NCBI GenBank assembly: GCA_020048105.1
Contig: JAIFMW010000102.1
Span: forward strand, 1-34,789
Source of the DNA: Deltaproteobacteria bacterium
Lineage (GTDB): Bacteria; Acidobacteriota; Holophagae; Holophagales; Holophagaceae
DNA length: 34,789 nucleotides
Reading direction: 5' to 3'
Below, in pieces: positions 1 through 9,949 of the stretch. Each line of letters starts with the position of its first letter. Position 1 is the first letter of the stretch. The notes beneath the pieces were generated by a model. It had not been told where the DNA came from, searched no databases, and saw only the letters and a program-made list of their open reading frames with translations. Made by a program: the position numbers and the translations under genes.

Positions 1-273
1 GGACTCGCTCTCTTAATGATCCTGCCGCTATTCGTGCTCATTTTCATCCGACGCACCTGGGCCGTGCGAACAGTCCAAATCGGGCTCGTACTGGGCAGCA
101 TCGAATGGCTTCTGACCCTTTGGATGTTGGTACAGGAGCGCCGAATGGCGGGGATGCCTTACTTGCGCTTGGCCATCATTCTAGGCTCCGTAGCAGTATT
201 GACAGGGCTTTCGGGCCTCATCCTCCGAACCAAACACTCTTCAGAAGCAGCAGATTCAGGCCGATCACGATGA
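1..273 (+). CDS. hypothetical small membrane protein (5' end truncated by the window)
   Basis: Frame is open from base 1 to the TGA at 271-273. Translation has about three hydrophobic stretches. Confidence 0.55.
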   Translation, partial: GLALLMILPLFVLIFIRRTWAVRTVQIGLVLGSIEWLLTLWMLVQERRMAGMPYLRLAIILGSVAVLTGLSGLILRTKHSSEAADSGRSR

Positions 274-1489
274 TGGCAATGATCCAAAGGAGCCATTTCT
301 CAACCCCCCGATTCACGTAACTGCCCATGACCTTGCGCGACGAGGTAAGGCTGAGTTGCAGCACGATGGTGATGGGCAGCTGCACGCTCAGCAGGACCTG
401 ACTCAGAAGCAGCGCCTTGAAGGTATCAGTGATGAAAAAGACCGCCGCCAGCGCTGGCACCAGCGTAACGAGCAGGCCCAGTTTCGTGCGGCGATCGGCA
501 ATGTCGTAGGTGCGGCCAAAGATCCCAGCAAAGATGCTGCCGCCCGCCATTCCGGAGGTAATGGTGGAAGCCACCCCGGCGCAAAGCAAAGCGGACGCGA
601 AAATCAAAGCGGAAGCAGGGCCGACAATGGGCCCCAGCATGGCTTCGGCCTGTTCGAGGGAATCCACGGGCACCTTCTTCTGGAAAAAGGTCGCGGCGGC
701 GAGCAGGATCATGGCGCTGTTGATAGCCCAGCCGACAATCATGGAAGTCAGCGTGTCAAAAAATTCAAACCGGAGGTGGTGTCGAATCGCATCCTCGCCC
801 TGTTCGTGCCATTTCCGACTCTGGATAAATTCGGAATGCAGAAAGAGGTTGTGCGGCATGACCACAGCCCCTAGCACGCTCATGACAATGGTGGTGGAAC
901 CCAAGGGTAATTGGGGCTTCACCCAACCCACCAGCGCGCTTGACCAGACCGTATCCACCAGCAATAGCTCGACCAGGAAACCCAGGCCGATGAGTGACAC
1001 GAAACCCACGATGAGTTTTTCGATGCGCCCATAGGAATTCAAAAACAACAACCCGCCAACCACCACGGCCGTAAGGCAAGCGCCCACGCGAAGCGGTATA
1101 TGAAACAACATGCCCAGGGCAATGGCCCCACCCATGATTTCCGCAAAGGCCGTGGCAATGGCCGCCAGCACGGCCGAACCCAGGGCAGGCCGAGACACCC
1201 ATCGGGGCAAATGCTCCGTGGCTGATTCCGAAAGGCAAAGCCCCGTAACGATGCCCAAGTGCGCGGCATTGTGCTGCAGCAGGATCAACATGAAGGTGGA
1301 CAGCGTAACCACCCAAAGCAACTGATAGCCGAATCCCGCGCCTGCCGCTACGTTGGAGGCCCAATTGCCTGGATCGATGAAACCCACGGCCACCAGCATT
1401 CCCGGGCCGAGAAAGCGCAGGGGGCTCCAGGCACCCGGCAAAGGGTTGCGCAAACGCCAATGCTCACGAAAATCGGCCCAGGTTTTCAT
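218..1489 (-). CDS. mntH: Nramp family divalent metal (Mn2+/Fe2+) transporter
   Basis: 423 aa polytopic protein with the TM1 motif GFIDPGNWASN and the TM6 motif MPHNLFLHS, diagnostic of Nramp/MntH. Confidence 0.9.
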   Translation of the reverse strand: MKTWADFREHWRLRNPLPGAWSPLRFLGPGMLVAVGFIDPGNWASNVAAGAGFGYQLLWVVTLSTFMLILLQHNAAHLGIVTGLCLSESATEHLPRWVSRPALGSAVLAAIATAFAEIMGGAIALGMLFHIPLRVGACLTAVVVGGLLFLNSYGRIEKLIVGFVSLIGLGFLVELLLVDTVWSSALVGWVKPQLPLGSTTIVMSVLGAVVMPHNLFLHSEFIQSRKWHEQGEDAIRHHLRFEFFDTLTSMIVGWAINSAMILLAAATFFQKKVPVDSLEQAEAMLGPIVGPASALIFASALLCAGVASTITSGMAGGSIFAGIFGRTYDIADRRTKLGLLVTLVPALAAVFFITDTFKALLLSQVLLSVQLPITIVLQLSLTSSRKVMGSYVNRGVEKWLLWIIAIIVIGLNLLLLKSVWFGG

Positions 1490-1666
1490 GGGAGTTTGGA
1501 TGCCGCAGGGGCCAGAGTCATCCCAGGTCGGTTGTGCATGGTTGCCAGGTTTCGAGCCATGGTTTGAAAAATAGCAGGAAGACCGGGAGAAGTGCAGACA
1601 GCGTTAGCTTGGGTACGAAGCCCTCTGCCGCATAATGATCTTTCCCACCACCATTCCGGAGCCTCC

Positions 1667-2938
1667 ATGACCACCTGGACCCTTGATGCCACCGAGAAGC
1701 AGGCCTTGCTCGATCGGTTTCTCCGCTACGTCAAGATCGATACGCAGAGCGACGAGGACGCCACCTGTTTTCCCTCCACCGAAAAGCAGAAGGATCTTTC
1801 CCGTTTATTGGTAGAGGAACTGAAGGCTCTGGGCTGCATCGATGCAGCCATGGACGAATGGGGCTATGTTTTCGCCACGGTACCCACCAACCTCCCCGCC
1901 GCGCATTCCGCCGTGCCTGTCATCGGTTTCCTGGCCCACGTGGACACCTATGCGGGAACCCCTGGTGGTGGCGTTAAACCTCAACTCATCTCCGCCTATG
2001 AAGGTGGCGATATTCGCCTAACCGGAACCGGTGATTCGATCACTGTGGCCACAAATCCCAATCTCGCAAATTGCCTGGGCCATACCCTAATTCACACCGA
2101 TGGCACGACGCTCCTGGGTGCGGACGACAAGGCCGGTATTGCCGAAATCATAACCCTGGTGGCCTGGTTGAAGGCTCACCCAGACTTCCACCACGGTGCC
2201 CTGCGCATCGGCTTCACCCCCGATGAAGAAGTGGGGCGTGGCACTGAACATTTTGATGTGACGGCCTTCGGCGCGAACTACGCCTACACGCTGGATGGTT
2301 CCGATCTGGGCGAGATCGAAGACGAAACCTTCTGCGCCGATACCGCCATCGTCACCATCAAAGGCCACGATGTGCATCCCGGCTACGCCAAGGGCGTAAT
2401 GATCAATGCCGTGCGCGTGGCCTCGGCCATCGTCAAACGCCTGCCCCAGGATCATCTTCCGGAAACCACGGAACTCCGCGAAGCCTACCTTCATCCCTAC
2501 CAGTTCACCGGCGATGTAACCAAGGCCGAGATCAAACTGCTGGTGCGGGCTTTCAGTGAAGAGGAGTTGAAGGAGCAGGAAGACACCCTCCGCGAGATCC
2601 TCGCCGAGGTGCAATTGGTCTTTCCCGGTGCGGTGCTCCACCTGGAAGTGAAGACCTCGTACCGCAACATGGGGTACAAAATTGCAGAGGATCCCAAGGT
2701 GCTGGAATACGCGCTGGAAGCCGTGCGACGCCAAGGCATCGCGCCCTTGCAGAAGGCCATCCGGGGTGGTACCGATGGCGCTCGGCTGTCCTTCATGGGA
2801 CTGCTGACGCCCAATATCTTTGCGGGCGGCCAAAGTTTTCATTCAGTCAATGAATGGGTGTCCTTGGAATGGATGGCGGCGGCGGTAGCCGTTTCCATTC
2901 AACTTTTGGATGTCTGGGTGGAAAAGAGCCGTTCCTAG
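1667..2938 (+). CDS. pepT: peptidase T (tripeptide aminopeptidase, M20 family)
   Basis: Starts MTTWTLDATEKQALLDRFLRYVKIDTQSDED. Contains M20/PepT motifs GFLAHVDTYAG, GADDKAGIAEI, FTPDEEVGRGTEHFD and IRGGTDGARLSFMGLLTPNIFAGG. GGAG upstream of the ATG at 1667. Confidence 0.95.
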   Translation: MTTWTLDATEKQALLDRFLRYVKIDTQSDEDATCFPSTEKQKDLSRLLVEELKALGCIDAAMDEWGYVFATVPTNLPAAHSAVPVIGFLAHVDTYAGTPGGGVKPQLISAYEGGDIRLTGTGDSITVATNPNLANCLGHTLIHTDGTTLLGADDKAGIAEIITLVAWLKAHPDFHHGALRIGFTPDEEVGRGTEHFDVTAFGANYAYTLDGSDLGEIEDETFCADTAIVTIKGHDVHPGYAKGVMINAVRVASAIVKRLPQDHLPETTELREAYLHPYQFTGDVTKAEIKLLVRAFSEEELKEQEDTLREILAEVQLVFPGAVLHLEVKTSYRNMGYKIAEDPKVLEYALEAVRRQGIAPLQKAIRGGTDGARLSFMGLLTPNIFAGGQSFHSVNEWVSLEWMAAAVAVSIQLLDVWVEKSRS

Positions 2939-2942
2939 CCCC

Positions 2943-4820
2943 ATGGAAACCGTTCAGCGCGTCCTGTTTGTTGACCCTTCCACGGGCTTCTACCGCCTCC
3001 GTCGCTATAACGTAGGCGATTACTTTGGCCCCGTGGATCTCGGGCTGCACATCTCGGATCGCTGGCGCAGCCTCAACTTTGGAACAGGACTGTTCGCCGG
3101 TTCCATCCTGCCTGGCAGCAACCGCCTGATCGTCACGGGCTTTTCGCCGAGCTGGCGGGGCTTTTTCGTCAGCAGCATGGGCAGTGCGGGACTCGCCTTC
3201 GATAATCTGGGTATCAATCTGGTGAGCCTAGTCGGCAAGGCGCCGGTGCCTTCGATTCTTTGCTTGAACCGCAATCACGGCGAGGAAATCGATGTCGAAG
3301 TGGTGCCCGTGGATCTGGCCAAGGCCTGGGCGCGAGGCCGAGGTGGCGTGTACGGAATGATGGAAGAAGTGCTGGAGCGCTTTGGTTCGCGCTTTGCAAC
3401 GGATCCCCGCATCCTGGCCGTGGGCCCCGCTGCACTCGCCACCGACTTCGGCGCCATCGGCAGTGCGCCCATTATCAAAGGGCGGCTCACGGCGGTGGAT
3501 ACCTGGGCGGGTCGAGGCGGCATGGGCTCCCAGATGCTGCAGGAACACGGCATTGCGGCCGTGATTTATGGCGGGACCTTCATCGACGAAGACTTTCGGG
3601 ATCGCAAGGTCGCCGACGACTGGTTCGAGGAAAAATACCGGCAACGCCTTGCGGCCAAGGACTTTGAAGCCACCACCAAGTACCGTTTCGATCCCAAGTT
3701 TCAAACGGGCGGCACCTTTGGCATTAACTACGCTTCCATCAAGGGGCGCATGCTCAGTTTCAACTATCAGAGCATTTTCGAAACTGAGGATGCACGGTTG
3801 GACCTCCATCAGCGGTTTGTGCTGGATCACTACCTAAAACAATTCAACGAAGAAACCATTCAAACCCGCAGCCAAGCCACCTGTGGTGAACCCTGCGCGG
3901 CCCTTTGCAAGAAATTCCAAGGGGACTTCAAAAAGGATTTCGAACCCTACCAAACCATGGGACCACTCTGCGGCATTTTCGATCAGCGCGCGGCGGAGCG
4001 CCTAAATGGCAAAGCCGATGCGGCGGGCTTCGATGGCATCGCCATTGGCGGCGTGCTGGCCTGGCTCATGGAATGCCTGATCAAGGGCGATCTCACACCG
4101 GCGGAACTGGGTGTGGGCGCCTTGCCGAATTGGAAGCTGGAGGGTTTTGACGTGGTGCAGGATTCCATGCAAAACGCCGAGCTGGGCGTGCAACTCATGA
4201 ACGCCATTCTCGAAAAACGTGGCCTGCTAGATCTTTCCGAGGGTGTTCGAAAATGGGCGCGACTGGTGAAACGCCAAAAAGGCGTGCGCATTCTGGATAG
4301 CTTTGTGCACACTGCCAACGGTCGTCGCGGCTGGATGGTGCCCAACCAGTACTGGACTCCCGGTGTGCTGGCCCCCATGGCGATCATGGGCAAGTACTAC
4401 ATGTTCTATGGCCCCGAGTTCTTTGCACCGCGCACGCTGGGGCGCATTTGCGCCGAGCGCTTCAAGGCGGAACTGGTTATGGACAACCTGGGCGTCTGCC
4501 GCTTCCATCGCGGCTGGGCCGAGGAGATGCTGCCTGAAATCATGGAAAGCCTCTATGGCCAGCGCGAAGCCTTCCTGCAAGCCATCGAAGTGGCCGCCAG
4601 TCGTATCAATAGCCGCAACGCCTCGATCTACTGGGAATCCGAGCGCAACCTGGATTTCCTGCTCACCTATCTGCGTCGCCGCCGCGATATTGATGGCGAC
4701 CAGAATGCCGAACTCGCCACCTGGATTGAAGCCTTCGAACGCGACAAAAAGGAAGCCGGACTGTCCTGGTGGTTCGAGCTCAAAAAAGGCATCGACGAAA
4801 GCCTGCGAGCTTTCCTCTAG
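2943..4820 (+). CDS. aldehyde:ferredoxin oxidoreductase (tungsten/molybdenum pterin enzyme family)
   Basis: About 625 aa with the AOR N-domain pattern (GTGLFAGSILPGSNRLIVTGFSP, GRGGMGSQM), an Fe-S motif CGEPCAALCKK and a distal DNLGVCRF cysteine. Starts 4 nt after the pepT stop. Confidence 0.88.
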   Translation: METVQRVLFVDPSTGFYRLRRYNVGDYFGPVDLGLHISDRWRSLNFGTGLFAGSILPGSNRLIVTGFSPSWRGFFVSSMGSAGLAFDNLGINLVSLVGKAPVPSILCLNRNHGEEIDVEVVPVDLAKAWARGRGGVYGMMEEVLERFGSRFATDPRILAVGPAALATDFGAIGSAPIIKGRLTAVDTWAGRGGMGSQMLQEHGIAAVIYGGTFIDEDFRDRKVADDWFEEKYRQRLAAKDFEATTKYRFDPKFQTGGTFGINYASIKGRMLSFNYQSIFETEDARLDLHQRFVLDHYLKQFNEETIQTRSQATCGEPCAALCKKFQGDFKKDFEPYQTMGPLCGIFDQRAAERLNGKADAAGFDGIAIGGVLAWLMECLIKGDLTPAELGVGALPNWKLEGFDVVQDSMQNAELGVQLMNAILEKRGLLDLSEGVRKWARLVKRQKGVRILDSFVHTANGRRGWMVPNQYWTPGVLAPMAIMGKYYMFYGPEFFAPRTLGRICAERFKAELVMDNLGVCRFHRGWAEEMLPEIMESLYGQREAFLQAIEVAASRINSRNASIYWESERNLDFLLTYLRRRRDIDGDQNAELATWIEAFERDKKEAGLSWWFELKKGIDESLRAFL

Positions 4821-5353
4821 TGCGTTTCGTGCTGCGTGTTCTCCTGGCTCTGGCCTCGATTCCGGGCATCGTTGTTCACGAACTAGCCCACCAGGTGTTC
4901 TGCCACCTCACGGGTACTCGGGTGCTCAGGGTGCGCTACTTTCGCTTTGGCATTCCTCCCGGCTATGTTTTGCACGAACGCCCCCGTTCGGCGTTCCGAC
5001 ATGTGCTGATCGGGCTAGGGCCGCTGTTTGTGAATAGCGCGCTGGCCTTTGGTCTAGGCTGGGTTTCGTTGAAGGGCTTGGTACCTGCAGAATCCATTTG
5101 GCTGCAAAAAGTCGTGCCACTCTGGCTGGCCATCGCCATTGGTATGCACGCCTTTCCCAGCTACGGCGATGCGGAATCCATCCTGGATGCCATCTGGAGT
5201 CGCGGAGCGGGCTTACTGGCCAAGATCTTCGGGACTCCCATCGCCCTGCTCATGTTCCTCGGCGCCTTCCTGGCTAACCTTGGCTTGGATTTAGTTTTCG
5301 GTGTGGGCATTGGCGTTGGGCTGCCGCTCTACTTACTGAAGGGCCTCAAATAG
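4820..5353 (+). CDS. M50-like membrane metalloprotease family protein
   Basis: GTG start overlaps the AOR TAG stop by 1 nt. Motifs HELAH in the first helix, GPLFVNSALAF and GMHAFPSYGDA; several TM segments. Confidence 0.65.
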   Translation: MRFVLRVLLALASIPGIVVHELAHQVFCHLTGTRVLRVRYFRFGIPPGYVLHERPRSAFRHVLIGLGPLFVNSALAFGLGWVSLKGLVPAESIWLQKVVPLWLAIAIGMHAFPSYGDAESILDAIWSRGAGLLAKIFGTPIALLMFLGAFLANLGLDLVFGVGIGVGLPLYLLKGLK

Positions 5354-8300
5354 CCTGTTCCTGCCTCAGAGGGAAAAGCAGGGTAAAGGTAGTGCCCTGG
5401 CCCACTTCACTTAAAACACGCACCTTCCCTTGGTGGGCCTCCACGATGCGGGAAACAATGGCTAGGCCTAGACCGACACCAAGATTGGCATCCTTCAAAG
5501 AGGCTTGGCGATAGGGATCGAAGATGTGGCAAATCTGGTCGGGTGCAATTCCGGAACCGTTATCGCTCACTTCAAAACAGAGCCTGGGCTGAGTCGTGTT
5601 TTGATCGTAACTGGCGACCAAGGTGATGGTGCCGCCCTGGGGCGTGTATTTCAGGGCGTTGCCTAAGAGATTGGAAAGGGCGCGTTCCACCTTGCCAGGG
5701 TCGGCAGTGAACTCAGGCAAGCCCTCGGCGCTTGGCGAAAGGAGCGTAATTTCCTTTTTGCTGCACTGCGACTCAAAGGCGCCACGCACGGCCACGAGAA
5801 TACTTTCGGCATCCACCTTGGCGAGATCCAGGGGCATGCCACCTTCTCGGGTGCGGAACACTTCAAGCATGTCGTTGAGCATGGTGATCATGTGGCGAAT
5901 GCTTACTCGTGCGCGCCCCAGTAAGCGCAGATTCAAGGTCTGTTCCTCTTCCATGATGTCCAAAGTGCCCATGATGGCCGTGAGCGGAGACCGAAGATCA
6001 TGCACGAGCATGGCCGTGAGTTTTTCCTTTTGGCGATTGGTCTCGTGGAGGCGCGCATTGGCCAGGGCGAGGGCCTCCGTTCGCTGAGTCACCCGGGTTT
6101 CTAATTCAAGGGTGTTTTTCCTTAACTGGGCCAAACGCCACTTGAGCCCTCCACCGACCAGCACGCTGCCAAAAACCATTGAAGCGGTAAGGAACCACCA
6201 CGTCCGGTACCAAGGAGGCAACACTCGAATGCGCAGGCTAACCCCCTGTTCATTCCAAAGGCCATCGGAATTGGAACCCTTCACACGCAGGGTGTAATTG
6301 CCGGGTGGAAGCGTTGTAAAGGTCAGCAGGTTCCGGTTGCCAAGCAGGCTCCAACGGTCCTCGAGTCCTTCGAGTCGGTACTGGTATTGGTTCTGTTCAG
6401 GGGCCACGAAGTGCAGAGCCGCAAAGGTGAAGGTGACCACGGTATCCCCGGGCAGCAGCGTGAGTTCCGAACTCTCAGTGATGCTCTTAGTCAGGATCTT
6501 TCGATCCTGGAAGGGCTTATCTATCGGCACAGGCTGGTTGAACAACTGAAAATCCGTCAGAACCAAGGCCGGCACGTTGGCATTGATCGTAATGTCGTCG
6601 GGATGGAAAAGATTGAAACCCCGGGTGCCTCCGAAAAAGAGTTCACCCGAAGCTGCCCTAAAGGAGGCCCGGCGCAAAAATTCGTTTCCCTTGATCTGAT
6701 CCTGAGCACCAATGGCTCGCCCCTTGAGGGTGCGCCGATCGAAGCGGTAGAGGGCTCGACTCGTGCTTACCCATAGAATCCCTTGGCTGCCCTCCTCAAT
6801 GGAGGTAATCACGGTGGTCGGAAGACCAGCATCTGTATCGACTCGGGCAAAAATCGGCTTGGGTCCATTCCAGGGTGGGATCTCCATGCGGTTAAGCCCA
6901 CCACCGTTGGTGCCAGCCCAGAGAATGCCCTCGCCATCAATATGAAGGCAGAACACATTTGCATAATTCAGCGAACCCGGTTTTCCATCGGGGCGGTAGA
7001 CCCGGACTTCCCCTGTATCGGGTCGAAAACGGGCAATGCCATTGAAGGTAGCCAGCCACAGGGTGCCAAAACTGTCCTCGCGAATATCATCCACGGTATC
7101 CGTGCCCAGAGCCTTATCCCTGATACTGAAGGCCTTGACGTTCCCCGTGGCAGGGTCAAAGCGACTCAATCCACCATCCATGCTGCCAACCCAGAGATTC
7201 CCCCGGCTATCTTCGCGAATGCAGTTAACGAAGTTGCTCCGCAGGCTCGCGGAATTGCCGGTTTTATTCCGGTAATGGGTGAACCGAGGGCGTTCGCCGG
7301 GGGCGGTACCATCCACTCGGAATAATCCACCCGCAAATCCGCCACCCCAGAGCCGCCCAAGGCGATCCTCATACAAACAGGTCACCACGTCATCCTGTAA
7401 AGAGCCCACCCCAGGCGCTGAGCGGAAGTGCTCGAAATCAAGTGCTTCGCCCCCACGTTTGGGGATTGCCCGATTCAAACCCGCAGCTTCGGTAGCGACC
7501 CAAAGACTGCCGAAGCGATCAACCAATATGGCATTGATCGCGTTACCACTCAGGCTCGTGCTATTGGAGGGATTGTGAAGGTATTTCACCAAGTTACTGC
7601 GTTCCCGTTCCTCACCGAAGGCGTTGAGCGCAACCTTATTCAGGCCTGAGACATAACACCCCACCCATAACACGTTGGACCGATCCTCATAAATCGATTC
7701 CACGGCATTGCTGCTCAAACTAAAGGGATCCCGAGCATCATTCACAAACCGCCGAAAGCGAGGTGGATCTTCCGGACGCGGCCGGGGCAGCATGCGGTGC
7801 AGGCCACCGCCATCGGTACCGATCCACAATGTCCCAGCACGATCGGAAACGATTCTACGCACATGATCCTTCCCAAGCGCACCGGGCATTCCGGATTTCG
7901 CAAGGTGGCGCTGAAACCGGGTTTGACCGGGAAGCAGGCTAAACAGCCCCTGTTCGCATCCGATCCAAATAACGCCATGCGGATCCTCCCCGATGGCATT
8001 GATATCCCTTGGTGCTGAGCCATCGGTGGGCGCTGTGAAAGCCTGGAAGGTAATGCCACTGGCACCCCTTTCCACTCGAGCTAAACCACCATCCTGAAAT
8101 CCCAGCCACACCTGCCCTTTGTTGTCGCACAGGATGGCCCGGGGATCAAAACCCGGAAGGCTACCGAGTTTGGCAGGGTTGGGCAGAAAGATTACGGGGA
8201 CCGGGTTGGGCGCTAGGACCTGAACACTAGAGAAAAGGGCAAGGCCACTCCCATAGGTGCCAACCCAAAGATTCCCGTCCTTATCCTCGGCCAGGGTCGT

Positions 8301-8723
8301 GATGTCCTGGGGCGCTTCCGGATCAGCCTGAGTCAGGGACACACGCTGGAACGCATCATGGTCCCGATCATAGCGATGCAGGCCTCCGGACATAGTGCCC
8401 ACCCAAAGGTTGCCATTGCGATCCTCCAGAAGGGAGGTAATCCAGTTCGCCCGCAAAGAGCGGGAATTGCCCTCCTCCCGGCGAAAGGGCCTAAACGTAG
8501 TTCCGTCATAACGGTTCAGGCCATCCTCGGTGCCAAACCACATGAAGCCGCGCTTGTCCTGAAGGGCCGCATACACAGTGCTTTGAGATAAGCCCTGGCT
8601 CACACTTAAATGCTGAAATTGAACCGGGGTTGGCCGGGAAGTCCAGGGGCGCAGGCGGTTCTCTTCCCCTTGCAACCCGCAAGCGATCACCAGGCTTAGA
8701 AGAATATTGAGCCAGCGCTGCAT
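5346..8723 (-). CDS. two-component sensor histidine kinase with Reg_prop beta-propeller and Y_Y_Y periplasmic domains
   Basis: N-terminal signal-like segment; many repeats of the form G(N/T)LWVGTxxGGLxR; Y_Y_Y region (YQYRLEGLEDRWSLLGNRNLLTFTTLPPGNYTLRVKGSNSDG); a TM; HisKA (MLVHDLRSPLTAIMG) and HATPase (NLLGNALKYTP, DNGSGIAPD, GVGLGLAIV). No C-terminal REC or AraC domain. Confidence 0.9.
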   Translation of the reverse strand: MQRWLNILLSLVIACGLQGEENRLRPWTSRPTPVQFQHLSVSQGLSQSTVYAALQDKRGFMWFGTEDGLNRYDGTTFRPFRREEGNSRSLRANWITSLLEDRNGNLWVGTMSGGLHRYDRDHDAFQRVSLTQADPEAPQDITTLAEDKDGNLWVGTYGSGLALFSSVQVLAPNPVPVIFLPNPAKLGSLPGFDPRAILCDNKGQVWLGFQDGGLARVERGASGITFQAFTAPTDGSAPRDINAIGEDPHGVIWIGCEQGLFSLLPGQTRFQRHLAKSGMPGALGKDHVRRIVSDRAGTLWIGTDGGGLHRMLPRPRPEDPPRFRRFVNDARDPFSLSSNAVESIYEDRSNVLWVGCYVSGLNKVALNAFGEERERSNLVKYLHNPSNSTSLSGNAINAILVDRFGSLWVATEAAGLNRAIPKRGGEALDFEHFRSAPGVGSLQDDVVTCLYEDRLGRLWGGGFAGGLFRVDGTAPGERPRFTHYRNKTGNSASLRSNFVNCIREDSRGNLWVGSMDGGLSRFDPATGNVKAFSIRDKALGTDTVDDIREDSFGTLWLATFNGIARFRPDTGEVRVYRPDGKPGSLNYANVFCLHIDGEGILWAGTNGGGLNRMEIPPWNGPKPIFARVDTDAGLPTTVITSIEEGSQGILWVSTSRALYRFDRRTLKGRAIGAQDQIKGNEFLRRASFRAASGELFFGGTRGFNLFHPDDITINANVPALVLTDFQLFNQPVPIDKPFQDRKILTKSITESSELTLLPGDTVVTFTFAALHFVAPEQNQYQYRLEGLEDRWSLLGNRNLLTFTTLPPGNYTLRVKGSNSDGLWNEQGVSLRIRVLPPWYRTWWFLTASMVFGSVLVGGGLKWRLAQLRKNTLELETRVTQRTEALALANARLHETNRQKEKLTAMLVHDLRSPLTAIMGTLDIMEEEQTLNLRLLGRARVSIRHMITMLNDMLEVFRTREGGMPLDLAKVDAESILVAVRGAFESQCSKKEITLLSPSAEGLPEFTADPGKVERALSNLLGNALKYTPQGGTITLVASYDQNTTQPRLCFEVSDNGSGIAPDQICHIFDPYRQASLKDANLGVGLGLAIVSRIVEAHQGKVRVLSEVGQGTTFTLLFPLRQEQAI

Positions 8724-8803
8724 TTACCTTCCCCGGAGAATGCTTCGGCAAGTTCGGCTCGCGATCTTAGAACAGAATCCTCGACCTTCCCCTACCGATC
8801 CCG

Positions 8804-9949
8804 ATGCCCGACACTTGTCCCATGGTCGATATTGGTTTCAGTGCCCCCCGTCCCGCTCAGATTCGCCGCTTGGGGCGTGTTTTTTACGAGGCCGGTCTGC
8901 GAATGCAGAAGGCCCTAGCTCTGGATGTGATGGGCGGGGTCCTGCCCGATCAGATCCTGGTACTGGAACACCCTCCCGTCTTTACCTTGGGGCGCAACGC
9001 CACCCGCCAGGATATTCACGTTAACGACGCCTTTCTGGAAGAGCGTGGCGTCGAAGTGTTTGAAACCGACCGGGGCGGCCAAGTCACGTACCACGGGCCG
9101 GGCCAAGTGGTGGTCTACCCCATTTGCAATCTGGGCGATGGCCGCAAGGATCTAGGCCGTTTCGTGCGGGGCCTAGAGGAAGCCATGATTCGCACCGCCG
9201 CCGATTTTCAGGTGATGGCCGAACGCCTGGAGGGCTTTCCTGGCGTGTGGGTCAACACCGAGCGGGGCTGGGAAAAACTCGGCGCCTTGGGCATTCACCT
9301 GAAGCGATGGATCTCCACCCATGGCATCGCCTTCAACGTGGCGCCCGAACTGCACCATTTCCGCTGGATCACGCCCTGTGGCATCACCGACAAGGGCGTT
9401 TGCAGCCTGGCCGCGCTACTGGGCGATGCGGCTCCCACCTGGGAACAGGCCGCCGAACGGCTGGTCCACCACATCACCGAAGTCTTCGCCTATGAGCCGC
9501 TACCGGTGCAACCCCATTCCCACACCGTTTCAGCCCTTACCTGGCGCCGTGGCCCCACGGGCCCCGAGGTTCTCATGATGCTGCGCCAACCTGATCAGGG
9601 CCTCTGGTGGTCGAGCGTCACGGGCCTTCTAGAACCCGGTGAAACCCCTGAAATCGCAGCCCATCGCGAACTGCGCGAAGAAGCTGGCCTCTCTGGAACT
9701 CTCAGCACCTTGGATTTTTCTCATACCTTTTGGGTGGATCCCGTGCTGCTGGGACTTCCCCCAGGAGAACCCCGCTTCAACACCGAGACCTGCTTCCACG
9801 TGGAAGTGGCACCGGATGCCACCGTGCAATTGGCCCTCGAAGAACACAGTGAATATCGCTGGTGCGGCCTGGATGAAGCCCTCCTGCTGATGCGCTGGGA
9901 TGGCTCCAAGCACGCGGTCAAATTATTACGAAGGATCCTAAGCGCCTGA
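8804..9949 (+). CDS. lipB: octanoyltransferase LipB fused to a C-terminal Nudix hydrolase domain (NudB-like)
   Basis: LipB motifs RGGQVTYHGPGQVVVYP, EKLGALGIHLKRWISTHGIAFNV and PCGI. These are followed in the same ORF by a complete Nudix box GLLEPGETPEIAAHRELREEAGL. Start may be 8804 or 8822. Confidence 0.9.
   Translation: MPDTCPMVDIGFSAPRPAQIRRLGRVFYEAGLRMQKALALDVMGGVLPDQILVLEHPPVFTLGRNATRQDIHVNDAFLEERGVEVFETDRGGQVTYHGPGQVVVYPICNLGDGRKDLGRFVRGLEEAMIRTAADFQVMAERLEGFPGVWVNTERGWEKLGALGIHLKRWISTHGIAFNVAPELHHFRWITPCGITDKGVCSLAALLGDAAPTWEQAAERLVHHITEVFAYEPLPVQPHSHTVSALTWRRGPTGPEVLMMLRQPDQGLWWSSVTGLLEPGETPEIAAHRELREEAGLSGTLSTLDFSHTFWVDPVLLGLPPGEPRFNTETCFHVEVAPDATVQLALEEHSEYRWCGLDEALLLMRWDGSKHAVKLLRRILSA

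Noticed and set aside
765-1460. 231 aa minus-strand ORF inside the Nramp gene
   Set aside because: Alternative-frame shadow of a clearly conserved transporter; no recognisable motifs.
2087-2842. 251 aa antisense ORF in pepT
   Set aside because: Antisense to a strong conserved gene; GC-rich codon shadow with no domain evidence.
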